Shown: piece after piece, positions 42,401-54,230 of the stretch | Layout: every line of letters begins with the position of its first letter | Position numbering within the stretch: the stretch's first letter is position 1 | DNA from: Sodiomyces alkalinus F11 | Lineage: Eukaryota; Ascomycota; Sordariomycetes; Glomerellales; Plectosphaerellaceae | DNA: 64,000 nucleotides | Assembly (NCBI RefSeq): GCF_003711515.1 | Contig: NW_021167086.1 | Span: forward strand, 1,712,289-1,776,288 | Direction: 5' to 3' | Made by a program: the position numbers and the translations under genes | The notes under the pieces: generated by a model | Seen by the model: the letters and a program-made list of their open reading frames with translations, nothing else | Told to the model about the DNA's origin: nothing | Databases searched by the model: none

Positions 42401-44501
42401 TAGGTTAAAGTCTCCTACTAGGATAGTATACTACCGCCCCGGTTCCGCTGCGAGACTACATATCGGGGTCTTTTACTCTCCTCCCTTATAGTATAATAAG
42501 TATACTACCTATACGCTAATCTCCTATTATTATATCCTAATTCTAATTATAGCTTAGGCCTAATCCTCGCCCGTATACTATATAAATATAGCGGCCTTAT
42601 ACCGCTTATATATATAGAGTAAGGCGCGCCTACTCCCCTATACTATCCTATAAATATATCCCCTTAGGTAAATCGGGTTTTTCCTTTTATTTAACCCGGG
42701 CTGTATTACCGCTATTATATTATACCCGCTACGGTTATAAAACGCCTATTATACTCTATTACGCTATCCCCTTATATTCCACTAAACCATTCTAATCATT
42801 TATCTTAGGCGGCTACGCTATACCCGCTTCGCTTTATAATTACGTTTTAGGTATAGCCTGAAGGTAAAGAGTAAGGCTTTATAGGGGCTAAAAGGTAATA
42901 TTAGAGGCGAGGAACCTTATAATCGGGTTATTATCCTAAGTAAGCGTAAAAAGGGCGGTACGCGATCTAAGGAGGATATTCCGCGACCCCGGGGGGCGTC
43001 CTTTCTATTTTCTCTTTTTCTTAGGCGGTTTAAGGACTACTATTATATCTTACGATACTATAAAGACGCTACGCTCCCTCTCCGCCCTATATTTCTCGAG
43101 TTAGCTAAGGTCGAATCCCTTACCCTATTCATATATACCTCCTTAGTCTACGCCTTTTCCTTTACTTTACTCGGGCATTTATCGTTAAACGCCGTGTATA
43201 GCCCTTTATAGGCGGCGTAGCGCTTTTTCTTCGGGTCTATGTTAGCTTTATACGCCGCGAAGCGCCCTTAATACGCTAACTCTACGCCGCCGTAATACCC
43301 GTATAGTGTTTTTATCGCCTAGTACTACCTTATTATATATCCGAAGTTAAGGCACTTAAAGTATTATTATAGGGAGATTTTAGGGTTATAGAGTTTGCTA
43401 TTATAGTATCCGTAATTAAAAAAGACTACCTCCTTTATTAGTCGCTCTATATCCTTAGGGCGGGCGACCTCGATAATTAATAACGCCGTCCGCGCTACGT
43501 TATTCCTAGGTTTACTAGCCTTAATCTGGGTAATCGCTATATTATTCTATAATCGAAGTTCTTATAGCGCCGTATCGGGGTTATAATTTAATAGCTACGC
43601 TATTAGTATTTCTTTTACTATAACTTAGTATATTTTCTCTTATATTATAGCTCCTATACCGAATACGCCTTTAACCTAGTTATTCGCATTTACTATCTAC
43701 TATTTATTCCTATACTTAAATATAATAATTATATCATTATTTAGGAGTTATTACACGGTTATTATATCTACAAGGCGGGTAATTTAGTTAACCGCCTTAG
43801 TAATCTCTTATAGGATTCGGCTTTTAAGGTCGGTCTTAGTATCCCCATATCAGACTATTAGCTCTCGGGCGTATCGGGTAGGTATTACCTTTACCGGTAC
43901 TATCTTAATACGTTAGCGTTACGCGGGCGTGCTCCTTATTACCTAGGCGTAAGTCTTAGGTCCTACTACCCCGAACAATTCCTTTAATATACCCTTAATC
44001 GCTTATTAAATTATATTAGTAAGCCTTTTAGTTATAAAGGGGGGTATATTGCTACCGGGTTATTAGTGTAGCGGCTTCCCTATAATAGTCTTATAGTATT
44101 ATATTTAAAGGATTTTCTATATAAGCTATAGCGCCTTATCGGCGCTTACCCTATTAGCTAGTAATCCGGACAATTAAGTACGTAGTTTATATAGTACGCC
44201 TTCGGTGCGCCCGCTTAGTATCTAGGATTTTAGGGGCTCCCTTAGGGCTAAGCGCCCCGGATTAATACTAGTCGTCGTGTTCTAGGCGCTCTATAGTAGT
44301 GTGCTAGTATCGTATTCAATTAGCCTTACAGGCTACCCTATAGCGTATAGCCCACCGCGCCCTTTACGGCCTCGCTGCGATATCGGTCTCCGGTACTTAT
44401 AAGGGCGTAGAATCCGAATCCGATATCAGAATTGATTTTATCGATAATACGGCATCTTAGAGTTACTTTTAGCTTGACGATGCTCCTTTTTCCACTAGGT
44501 A
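39450..44501 (-). pseudogene. LINE3-L ORF1 (partial) and ORF2
   Basis: ORF1 C-terminal part: SIVKLKVTLRCRIIDKI, SDIGFGFYALISTGDRYRS (stop-free, 44520-44338) and, near 43400-43250, the zinc-knuckle region colinear with 48720-48960 of LINE3-R. ORF2 is colinear with 49250-52300 of LINE3-R: RT with a preceding Val-Ile-Glu-Lys-rich linker expanded into a 24-bp repeat (41420-41520), then RT core and C-terminal region to about 39450. Heavily RIPped in both copies but with different sites hit, so both were mutated separately or diverged afterwards. Confidence 0.7.
41420..41520 (-). repeat. 24-bp in-frame tandem repeat in LINE3-L ORF2
   Basis: Four and a bit copies of a 24-bp unit (plus strand AACCTATTAGACCTCTTTTT + CTAT) starting at 41420, 41444, 41468, 41492 and 41516. 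On the minus strand it encodes the octapeptide VIEKEVQ[QW] repeated, just before the RT. LINE3-R has one copy plus part at the matching place (about 50285-50310), so the expansion is private to this copy. Units differ at only one to three positions. Confidence 0.85.
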
Positions 44502-45830
44502 TCCTTATATATACAATCAAGTCTTAGCTAGCATAGGGAAAGCAGGTTATTACCGTGACGAACGATATAAAGGGAGCGTTTAACTCCGTCCTGCATAGAT
44601 AGTTTACGTATAGACTCCGGAAATAAGGGTCGGACGCCCCTATACTTAGATAATAGCAGAGCTTCGTAGCTAAGAGGAGCGCTTAAGTAATCTTTAGCGC
44701 TTTATACCTACACGAATACACCTCGCTAAATCCTATAGAACTACTATAAGGCTCCCTAGTCTCCCTAATTAGGTATACCCTTAGTATCGTAAATATATAT
44801 AATCTGCCTAATACAGAGAACCGCTTTAGTTACGTAGACGACTCCTATCTTATCGCCGCGTATATAGATACCGATAAGGTAGTAAAATTGGCTACTAAGA
44901 TACTAGAATAGTAACTCTAATAATACTAGGATAATAGGGTAGAATTAGACTATAAGAAGGCTAAGGCCAAGCTCTTCTCCTATTAGAAAGCTCCTTAGTT
45001 CCTAAGCGTGTTAGTGCCCCGATATAACTACGACGTCACGGTAGCGCACACCGTTAACTATCTAGGCTAGTGATAACTAGCACCGATAAGATAGCTTTGT
45101 ATATATATATATAGGCGACTTAAGTTCTCTAACCACGTCGAGACGTAGGCTAAAAAGGGCCTTAACATCGCTAACTATATCCGAGGTCTCGCGGGAGCCT
45201 CTTTCGGACCGAACCCCGCCCTACTACGCAGGGCTATACTAGCCTATATACTAACCGTTATACACCACGCTACGGAGATATAATAAGAAGGACATAGAGC
45301 TCTAGCCTAGGGCCGTACTAATATAATTAGGAAAAAGTAGTACCGGTCCCTATCGGGGCACCTCCTAAGGACTAGAAGGATAACTAGAGTATAGATAACT
45401 ATAATTAAAGCGATTCTGCTAATATAGAAAGCGGTCCCTATACCCGCCCTATACCGAGAATCCGGTATACTCTGCACGGAGGAGCACGCCGAATACCTAT
45501 AATAGAGATACGCGATTAGTGAAATGCCCTGTCCAGCCATATCTCTAGCCAGCCAGTACTATCAGACCTAGGGCTTCTAGAGTTCGGAATAGCGACCTTT
45601 AGGTATAGAAAATAGGGTGTAATAAAGATATCTTCTACTAAACTAAGGGGGAACCATGCTAAGGGTATACGTCTTAGCCGGTCCGGTCTAACTATAACCC
45701 GAGTATCTATACTACGCTATCCTCGCGCATAGTCCGGGCGCTATATATTCCTTATCTGTACGGATAGTACCGGAGCTATATATCCTTTATCCGCGCGGAT
45801 AGCGTCCGCGCGATCCGTTTAATAGCTAAG

Positions 45831-46369
45831 CGGAGAATACTTACGCTATCCTTAATAGAGGCGTATTATATATCCCGGGTAATAAAAGCCCTACGTCCCG
45901 CGAGCGGTAGTCCGCACGGAACTAATAGCGTAAGGCATATAGACTCCTACGCTTTAGGAAAGCGGCGGCGCCCGGTTATAACTTAGTAACTATAGGCGGT
46001 AATAATACTTATAATAGAAAGGAAATAATGGTTATACTAATATAATATATTACGCTAATTACGCTAACTACTACTCCGTATAATAAGATATATAAGGGGG
46101 AAGTAAATCGCTAGGTAGCGAAGCGATAAGGAGTAAAAGGGGAGAGACGAGAAAAAGAAGAAAATAAGGCGAATAAGTAGAAGCGAAATAACTAACCGAC
46201 TATCTCCTATAGCGCGTTCCTTCGCCTATATCTAAACACTTATACTAAACTAATACACCGAAAACCTAGTATCTAAGCCACGCCTAGTTTCTAATCTCTA
46301 GGCTTAGATCTTTATAACCTTAGAAGGCCGCGGGTTAGTATCCGGGAAGCCCTAGCCCGATATCTTATA
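45831..46369. other. Unassigned DNA between LINE2 and LINE3-R
   Basis: RIPped sequence of unclear origin. A plus-strand frame is partly open (basic KGRDEKKKKIRR near 46110-46145), which may be the decayed end of LINE2 or the 5' leader of LINE3-R. Nothing definite. Confidence 0.3.
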
Positions 46370-47160
46370 TTAAATGATAATAGCTATATTACCTTTCGTA
46401 AGATTAGTCTTTTCTTTCTTAACCGTTTACTATAAGATTTCGTAGGAGGCTATAACTCCCTTTATCCCGTAGAAGTCGTAATAATAGGCGATAACTATTA
46501 TACGCCGGATAACTACCTCGGCTAAGTCGGCGGTATCTATATAGCGTTAGGCTAGATATTCTCGCTTAGTATCCTTTAATACGCTAAGCGTATTTAGTTT
46601 AGCGAGGTATACTAGTTTACCTATATACTAAAAACTAATAAGCAGGCCTGGCTCGGCGGTATTCTATATATCGTGGTTTACTATATACTCGTTAAGGAAT
46701 AAGGCCGCCTAGATATCGACCGGAAATAGTAGTATAGCGGCGCGTAAGCGTTACCTAATCTCCCTAAATATCTATTCGCTATACGTAAACTTATTATAGT
46801 ATATAAGCTAGGAGGGGTTATTGAAGCCAGCCGCGAAGCTAATAGCCGTCTAAGTGTATAGGATCTTATAGCTTAACTATATAAATGTAGGCTTCGCTAA
46901 AGGTAATAACGTATAGCCTTAGTAAAGGCGCTTAATGCCCGTGATAGACGATAGTGCGCTAGCGGCGGGTAATACTAAAGCACCTAATCTTAATCCGGCG
47001 AGAATAGCCGCGGCACTATATATAACCGGCGCTAAGATACTCTATAGCGATTAGAGGAAATCTTAGATAGCCGCGACGTGAGGCTTAATATTAGAGGGGT
47101 AATCCCCCGCATAGTCGAGGAAGTCGGCGCTACTAATCCCGTTATTTTATAAATGTTCTA
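46370..47160 (+). pseudogene. LINE3-R 5' frame of unknown function
   Basis: With RIP stops ignored: DNSYITFRKISLFFLNRLL, YPVEVVIIGDNYYTPDNYLG, IYIALG.IFSLSI, AWLGGILYIVVYYILVKE, GRLDIDRK, LPKYLFAIRKLIIVYKLGG, then RLEEILDSRDVRLNIRGVIP. It may be the N-terminal part of LINE3 ORF1 or a separate inserted gene. I recognise no domain. The first 1.3 kb is absent from the truncated LINE3-L, so it cannot be compared within the window. Confidence 0.35.
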
Positions 47161-49140
47161 ATAAGTTCGCTAGTTTTAGGCTTAGCGATATTAGTTTGTG
47201 GACTAACTATAGAATATAAGCTAGTATAACGGTATCGCGTAGTTATAGAGGGGGAGTACTAGGTGCGGACGTATATACGATTATAGTAGTATTACCACGC
47301 GGTAGCGGTAAGCCTAAGGGAGTAACACTAGAACCTACGCGGCGCTAAGAGGGGGAGTTTAGCAGGAATTAGCTATTAGAGGCCTTAGGGGCGTTATAAT
47401 AAGCTATAGCGAGGTATTACTCGAAGGTCTAGGGGTATTAGGGCTAGTTAGCGATATCGATATTATTATCGAGTAAGAACTACGGCTAAGGGTACAAGGC
47501 GATATTTTATTAGGCGATATAAACTAATACTACTTATTCTGCCTTTTTGTATTAGGGCGAATACGGTATAGCGGAGGCGGCGGTCTAGCGGGTTATCGTA
47601 TCCGGCGTTAATAGCTTCCTAATAGTACCTTATAACCGTGCTTTTATTATCCTACTAAAAATAAGTATCCTTAAGCCGAAAGTGGCCCTAAGGTGCCGTA
47701 TTATCGATAACATCAATTCTGATATCGGATTCGGACTCTACGTCCTTAAAAGCACCGGAGACCGATATCGTAGCGAGGCCGTAGAGGGCGCGGTGAGTTA
47801 TATACTATAGGACGGCCCGTAGGGCTAACCGAACCCGATACTAGCACACTATTATAGAGCGCCTAGAATACGACGACTAGAACTAACCAGGGGCGTGTAG
47901 CCCCGGGAGAGCCCTAAAAGTCCTAGGTACTAAGCGGGCGTACTAAAGGCGTACTATACAAACTATATACCTAATTTTCCGGACTACTAGCTAACGGGGT
48001 AAGCGCCAATAAAGCGCTAAAGCTAGTATAGAAGATCCTTTAAATGTAATACTACGAGACTATTATAGGGAAACCGCTACGCTAATAACCCGGTAGCGAT
48101 ATACCCTCCCTTACGATTAAAGGGCTTACCGATATAATCTAATAAAGGATTAAGGGTATATTAATAAAACTACTCGGGGTAATAGGACCTAAGACCTACG
48201 CCTAAGTAGTAGGGAGTACGCCCGCGTAGCGCTAACGTATTAAGATAGTACCGGTAAAGGTTATACCTACCCGACACGCCTAAGAACTAATAGTCTAATA
48301 CGGAGATACTAAGACTAACCTTAAAAGCCGAACCCTATAAGAGATTATTAAGGTGGTTAATTAAATCGCCCGCCGTGTAGATATAATAGCCGTATAACGA
48401 CTCCCGAGTAGCGATATAATTATCACGTTTAAGTATAGGAATAAGTGGTGGATAGCGAATACTAATAATTAGGTTAAAGGGGTATTTAGTATAGGAGCCA
48501 CGATATAAAAAAGTATATACTAAGTTATAGTAAAAGGAATACTAATAGTATATTTATTAGTCAGCGACCCCGATACGGCGCTATAAGAACTCCGACTATA
48601 GAATAATGTAGCGATTACCCGGATTAAAGCTAGGAAACCCAGGAATAACGTAGCGCGGACGGCGTTACTAATTATTATGGTCGCCCGCCCTAAGGATATA
48701 GAGCGACTAGTAAAGGAGGGAGTCTTCTTTGATTACGGATACTATAATAGCGAACCTTATAACCCCGAGATCTCCTTATAACGGTGCTTTGAATACCTTA
48801 ATTTCGGATATAAAGTAGGCTAGTACTAAGCGATAGAAGCGCTATACGGGTGTTATAGCAGCGTGGAGTCGGCGTACTAAAGGGGCTTCGCGGTATACGA
48901 AGCTAAGACGGACCCGAAGAAGCGGCGCTACGCCGCCTATAAGGGGCTATACGCGGTGTTTAACGATAAGTGCCTAAATAAAGTAAAGGAGAGGGCGCGG
49001 ACTAAGAAGGTATATACTAATAGGGTAAAGGGATTTAACCTTAGCTAACTCGAGAAATATAGGGCGGAGAGGGAGTATAGCGTCTTCGTGGTATCGTAAG
49101 AAATAATAGTAATCTCCGAACCGCCCGGGAAAAAGAGAAA
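47161..49140 (+). pseudogene. LINE3-R ORF1 (gag-like, zinc knuckles)
   Basis: Includes VALRCRIIDNINSDIGFGLY (about 47680), a helical part (KGILIKLLGVIGPKTYA), FKYRNKWW, IIMVARPKDIERLVKEGVFF, and a Cys/Tyr-rich region of Tad1 ORF1 type: ISL.RCFEYLNFGYKVGQY, EALYGCYSSVESAYQRGF, YAAYKGLYAVFNDKC (about 48770-48985), i.e. two or three CCHC knuckles with Cys/His partly turned to Tyr. A basic tail follows. Confidence 0.65.
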
Positions 49141-49249
49141 ATAAAAAGGACGCCCCCTAAAGTTATAGAATATACTCCTTAGATCGCGTACTGCCCTCTC
49201 CGCGCTTACTTAGGATAATAACCCGATTATAAGGTTCCTTGATACTACC

Positions 49250-52200
49250 TTTTAGCCCCTATAAAGCCTTACCCCTTACCCTAGGGCTATACCCGAGGCG
49301 TAACTATAGAGCGAAGTAAGCGCGGCGTAGCCGCCCGAGATAAATAATTACAATCGTTTAGTAGAATATAAGGGGATAGCGGGATAGAGTATAGTAGGCG
49401 CTCTATAACCGTAGCGGATATAATATAATAACGGTAATATAGCCCGGGTTAGATAAGAGGAAGAACCCGGTTTACCTAAAGGGATATAATTATAGCATAG
49501 TATAGAGGAGTAAGCGCGCCCTACTCTATATATATAAGCGGTATAAGGCCGCTACGTTTATATAGCGTACGAGCGAGGATTAGGCCTAGGCTATAATTAG
49601 AGTTAGAATATAATAGTAGGGGATAAGTATATAGGTAGTATACTTACTATACTATAAGGGAGGAGAGTAGGAGACCCTGATATATAGTCTCGCGAAGGAA
49701 GTTAGACCGCGAAACGGCTTAAAGAGAGGCCTAAAGGCTAGATTATAGAGAAATACCTCTTACCCTATAAGTAATCGATTAGGCGGTAAACTAGATACTA
49801 TAGGACCTTAATAATATCGCGGATATTATAGCGCCGCGCCGCGAGCTGGCTGCTTTCCGCGATAGACCGCTATAATAAACGCAGGAAATAGTAAAGGCGA
49901 ATAGGGAGGTAATAAGGCTAATATGGCGCTATTATAGGCAGAGGTCGTGGAATAGGTAGGATAAACTTAAGGAGGTAGAAACATATCGCGATATACTAGT
50001 TAGGATAAAGAAACGGAAGAGGAAGTATAGCGCTATCGATATAACGGTAGCGGACCAGAAAAGCCTCTAAATACTATAATGCTAGGCCCGGATAGTATGC
50101 TACCTGCCCCTAGACCTCCTATTTATCCCGCCTTTATAGCGTAGCGAGGGCGGACTAATCGTAATAATATATAACGGAAAAGCGATAATTCTTATAGCGA
50201 AGTTTTTCCCCCTACTATACCCTATAGAAAGTGGGCGTATTAGTAGCGTACCGAGGATAGCGGTAATACTACTCACGTAAAAGGTTATAGAGGAGGAGGT
50301 CTAGTAGGTTATATAATAAATAGTAAAGTAGAAGGTACCCGGAGAGGACGGCCTACTAAATAGATTCCTACTCGTCTATAGCTAACCACTCTATAGGCGA
50401 TTAGTATAACTCTTCTCCGCGAGCCTTAAGGCCGTATATTTCCCGTAATAATACTATACCGCTAAGGCAATAGTGCTTAAGAAACCGGGTAAACTAAAGG
50501 AAGCTTATATATTAGCCTTAGAGTAATAACCGATATTACTCCTAAGTGTAATAGGGAAGGTCCTTAAGAAGATAATAGTAGGGAGAATTATAATTATAGC
50601 GGAGGAGTACCGACTCCTCCTTACCGGATAGATAGGTAATCGAAGATACCGTGATATAATAGTAGTAGTTAGGGCCGTTATAAAGGGAGTATACGTTAGA
50701 TAGGAGCGTAGCGGGGCTATAACGTAGTTAAAGCTTAATATCCAGGGCGCCTTTAATATAATACTATACTAAAAACTTCTTAAAGTCCTCGCCTAATACG
50801 CTTTCCTAGACTAGGTTATAAAATAGACTTAGTCATATCTTATAGCGCGTATAGTACGCCTACGCTTTAACGGCGATATAGCGTATTAGGTAAATATTTA
50901 GGCGGGAGTCTTTTAGGAATCGCCCTTTGCCCTAATCCTCTTTATACTATTTGTTAGGACTCTTTACTAAGAATTAATCCGGATACCGCGGGTTATAGTA
51001 GTCGGCTTTACCGATAACACAAATATTATAGCTTTTAGATATAATATGGCCGTACTACGGGCGTACCTTAAACGGGTATAGTATGTCTACTAAAGCTATG
51101 TATAAAGGAGTAGGTTACGATTCGAGCTAAGGAAGTATAAGCTTCTCCACTTTATAAGAAAACACGACCCGTTACCGCTCTAATTACGCTTTAAGGGCGT
51201 ACCGGCGCCGTAAGTTATAAAGATAGAGGTCTTAGGGGTTATCCTTAACTAGAAGCTTATATTCCGCCCCTATATCCGGAAGCTTAAAGCTAAGCTCCTT
51301 ACCTAGAAATACGCCTCACGCGCCTTATAGCGTTAGTATAGGGCTATTATATCGGCGATACGCGTAAACTATACTAAATAATAGTTCGGAGCGCTATACT
51401 ATACACGGCCTTAGCCTTTTATACGATAACGGGTAAAGGGGAGAAGCCGAGTAGAGTACTAAAAGGACTAGCCAGCGAGTAAGCATAATACCTATATATT
51501 ATTACTAGCATATATCGGGCTACGGCTATTAAGGTAGTTAAGATAAAGATATAGGTCCCCCTCTTTAACTTATACTATAACGCCTTAACCGTGTAAGCGG
51601 TGCTACTAGTAAAGGGCACCTAGATAGAGTAAGCGATACTTTAAGTACGATAAGTAGCCGAAGCGGCTATATAGCGTAGAAGATATAGGGAAGGAGTTAG
51701 GCCCTACCTAAGGTCCTAGGGGGTATCGAAGTAGGAAGTCGAGTCCTGGCTCCTTAGGAGGGAATTAGCCTAGCGCCTTTAAGAGATATAGGCGTACCGG
51801 TAAAAATAAACCTTACTACGCTAATATAGTAGTATAGCTATAGCGTGGATACCTTAATTTAACCGCGTAGCGTTTAGGAAGTATAAGGACCTTACGAAAC
51901 TATAGAGTTCTATCTTTACCTAAATACGAATAAAGAAGATAGGCCTTTATTACTTCCTCTTTATAAGAGGCGTGCCGGATATAACGACACCGTGCTACTA
52001 ATACGCCGATAAAGGGCCGGAGATAGCGGAATATATCGCGTTATAGTACCGGGATATATTAGGAGAGATATAAAAGCGCCTTACGGCTAATACGGGTACG
52101 CGTTTACTAATAAAACGGGACTAGCTCTTAGTACGCCGGAGTAAGAAGACCGCGGAGAAGGTCGCGAAGTGGTTCTTATAAACCGGGCGCTTTCCGGACT

Positions 52201-52300
52201 TTAGACTAGCACGATAACTAGTATCGGAGGAGTAATAGAGCCCCTATAGCGCTAGAACCTTAGGCTTATATACGGGGGAAATAAAGACGACTATAAAGAA
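49250..52300 (+). pseudogene. LINE3-R ORF2 (EN-RT and C-terminal region)
   Basis: RT: VIEEEVQQVI and KVPGEDGLLNRF (about 50285-50365), KAIVLKKPGKLKEAYILALE (about 50465-50525), LLTGQIGNRRYRDIIVVVRA, KLNIQGAFNIILYQKLL, FQESPFALILFILFVRTL and the catalytic site as VVGFTDNTNIIAF (about 51000-51040) where Tad1-type RTs have G[FY]ADD. The thumb (LGVILNQKLIFRPYI) and a long C-terminal part follow, including a degraded zinc-type end near 52000-52060. The endonuclease part (49250-50200) is too decayed to give motifs. Confidence 0.7.
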
Positions 52301-52309
52301 GGTAAGTAA

Positions 52310-52900
52310 AGGCAGAGTAAGATATTTATTAATAGCCGTTATACGGCTATACTAAGGTCGCGCTACGACTAATTACTCCTTAGTATTTATATACTTATTA
52401 GAGTTATCGTTATTATTATCGGAGCTAATTACTTTATTATCTAGTAGGATAACCTTATCCTCGGCCTCGGCTTTATCTTCGGTAGCGAAGGCGGTAAGGT
52501 CCCTAGATAAGGGGAGGGGGATACTCTACGATACGTATTAGTAACGGGGTTAATACAGGGAAGGTAAGGAGCGGCGACTTATAAAGTAAGCGAGGAGGGC
52601 CTTTAGTATCTCGCTATTATAAGCGTAGCTAGCGTTATAGCTCTACGGGGGCGCGGCGGCGGCGATTACGACTATACTAATACTATTAGCGCGGCGGAAA
52701 GAGGCGCGGTAAGCCCGGAGGGCGCGGGTGTAGCGGGTAGCTACCTATTAATACTTATAGATGTACTATAATAGGATTAATAATAAGGATATAACGCCTA
52801 TAGCGTAACGGAGAAGGGAAAACCAATAAGGGGTATCGGGGAGGTATAGGCGGCGGCGGCGGCGGCGATAAAGGCGGTAGCGGCGTTTTAGCAGGGTAGG
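52310..52900 (-). pseudogene. Antisense frame in the 3' region of LINE3-R
   Basis: Minus-strand counterpart of 38900-39355: AATRYTRALRAYRAA, EILKALLAYFISRRSL, PLSRDLTAFATEDKAEAEDK and VILLDNKVISSDNNNDNSNK, ending near 52390. Compared with LINE3-L, Lys/Gly become Glu/Ala in the charged part (KGKGKDK to KAEAEDK) but the frame and character hold. Confidence 0.4.
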
Positions 52901-54230
52901 GGGATTTAATAGGAGGGTTAGCGGAGCGAGGGCATATTAGGGGCGTAGCGGGGATAAACCGGGGTATAATAGCTATTACTACGGTTACTATTAATATATT
53001 TAACGTAATAAGCGCCCGCTCCTAAGCCGGGTTAGTAGATACGATATAATAGGGGCGTAGTGGGAGCGTAGCGAGAACGTAATAGGACTACTTACTAGAC
53101 GGGTTCTAGTAAGGCGAGGCCTAGAAGTTACGTGCTAGAGATATAACATATAATACGTAGGGGGACGAGTAAATAGTAAGAGTAAGTATAAGCGCGGACT
53201 ATACCGGGTTAGAATATAAAGCGAGGGCGTAAAACGGGCGCGACGATAATAAAGAGGGGGACTTATAGTTAAGGGCTAGGGGGTAGCCGGTCCTTTACCC
53301 GTATAGGCGCCGGAACTGGCTCCCCCTTTAATAGTGGAGGACTTATTACTAGGTATCTAAAGGGGTAGGAGAGTTAGACCGAGGCGGGCGTTATAGGAGC
53401 AGAGCGGGGGCGGCGCGGAGACGGTATAACCCGGGACCCCGTTAGATCCCTTACTATATAGCCGAACGGTACCGGGGGATCCCGAATAGGAGTTCTAGGG
53501 CCGTACTTATACCGTACCGACTACGCGAAACTTACCTTAAAAAACGATAGCTTAAAGGGGAAAAGAAGACAGGTGAAAGGAGAGAGGAAAAGAGGGAGGT
53601 TTATAGGAAAAGGGAGCAGTAGATTAGCCCTATAAGTCATTACACCTTCTAGGAAATAGCACCCACGCCTAGTCTATACTATAGCGCGTACCCCGGAGAG
53701 CCTACGTAGCGCGAGTAAGGGAGGTATATAACTAAATAAGGGCTACTACAAATAATAAGTATATAAAGAAGGATTAGAAATAAATAATAAATAAAGGAAG
53801 GAGTAAGGAGGGGGGGGCAGGCGCGCCCACTCCCCTTATAGCAGGGAGGGAGGGTATAAAGGGTGCCGCGGCGAGGGGAGAACCTCGCCGGATCCGGAAT
53901 AACGGAATAAAGGAAAGGATAGCGGCGAGGAACCATGGGGATAGCGCACCGAGGGCGCGTACGACCCGACACGGCACCCACTAAACTAAACTAACTAGCC
54001 GACCCCTATTAGCTATTAGCCCGGAGGTAAGATCCGGTCTTTAAATAGCGATAAAAACGAGGCCGCGGAGCGATACCGTAGCGGCTATACACGATAGAAC
54101 TGCTTATGTAATAAGAGCGTAGGGGTTTTTATCTATTAACGGTTTCCCCTCGAGAATTAGAGAAGGACTATTGCCTAGGTGGCTAGCCTAGCTTAGCTAA
54201 GCGAGAGCAGAGTAATAAATAATAGTATTA

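Larger units (their letters stand above)
37513..44501 (-). mobile_element. LINE3-L: 5'-truncated LINE in LINE2
   Basis: Minus-strand non-LTR element with a TAA-rich 3' tail (plus strand TTTATTATTTATTATTTA, 37513-37530) and a 12-bp perfect target-site duplication TCCTTATATATA at 37501-37512 and 44502-44513. It is cut off at its 5' end inside ORF1. Its right-arm relative is LINE3-R (46370-54230), in the opposite orientation, about 6.5-7 kb long and alignable throughout. Order from the 5' end: ORF1 (44501-about 42990), ORF2 (about 42830-39450), a long 3' region with an antisense frame (38900-39355), GC-rich palindrome (37895-37933), tail. Confidence 0.85.
35700..45820 (+). pseudogene. LINE2 ORF2 (EN-RT), split at 37512/44502
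   Basis: Endonuclease: VDKNRSLLKVALVIS near 35873, IYQEPLKRDL near 35935, then IRGDFNVRYKVQELD near 36242 and the stop-free stretch 36321-36659 (WIALYRLTLYNTP, YTVIDLTFSTALLTDIRVI, AYYYPLAGRIS, His lost). RT: FHRGDIVIIDKPGKD, VIGYRPIQLLNILGKGLERII, LTITLAVVLIYTIKSQ spanning the LINE3-L insertion, VTNDIKGAFNSVLHRQ (about 44565), ELLQGSLVSLI and the catalytic YVDD intact near 44836-44848. Then YLG.....LAPI and the thumb-like region to about 45500. GAC GAC codons carry no TpG, which explains why this catalytic site survived while those of Gypsy1, Gypsy2, LINE3 and LINE4 did not. Confidence 0.8.
33756..45830 (+). mobile_element. LINE2: Tad1-like non-LTR retrotransposon, split by LINE3-L
   Basis: Plus-strand LINE with ORF1 (about 33860-35650) and ORF2 (about 35700-45820). 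LINE3-L (37513-44501) is inserted in its reverse transcriptase; removing it and one copy of TCCTTATATATA restores a continuous RT. RT extends to about 45500, followed by about 300 bp of weakly readable frame. No RNase H could be recognised before 45830, so the 3' end is probably missing or too decayed. Confidence 0.75.
46370..54230 (+). mobile_element. LINE3-R: second LINE3 copy, inverted relative to LINE3-L
   Basis: Plus-strand non-LTR element ending with a TAA-rich tail (AGTAATAAATAATAG, about 54208-54222), mirror image of the 37513 end. It extends about 1.3 kb further 5' than LINE3-L. From 47690 to the tail it aligns inverted with 44501-37513. Order: upstream frame of unknown nature (46370-47160), ORF1 with zinc knuckles (to about 49140), ORF2 (about 49250-52300), antisense frame, GC-rich tract, tail. 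The true 5' end and target-site duplication were not found. Confidence 0.75.

Noticed and set aside
53679..53981. Two overlapping minus-strand frames of 100 and 67 codons
   Set aside because: They lie in the GC-rich 3' region of LINE3-R, overlap in different frames and have low-complexity content; no counterpart frame in LINE3-L.
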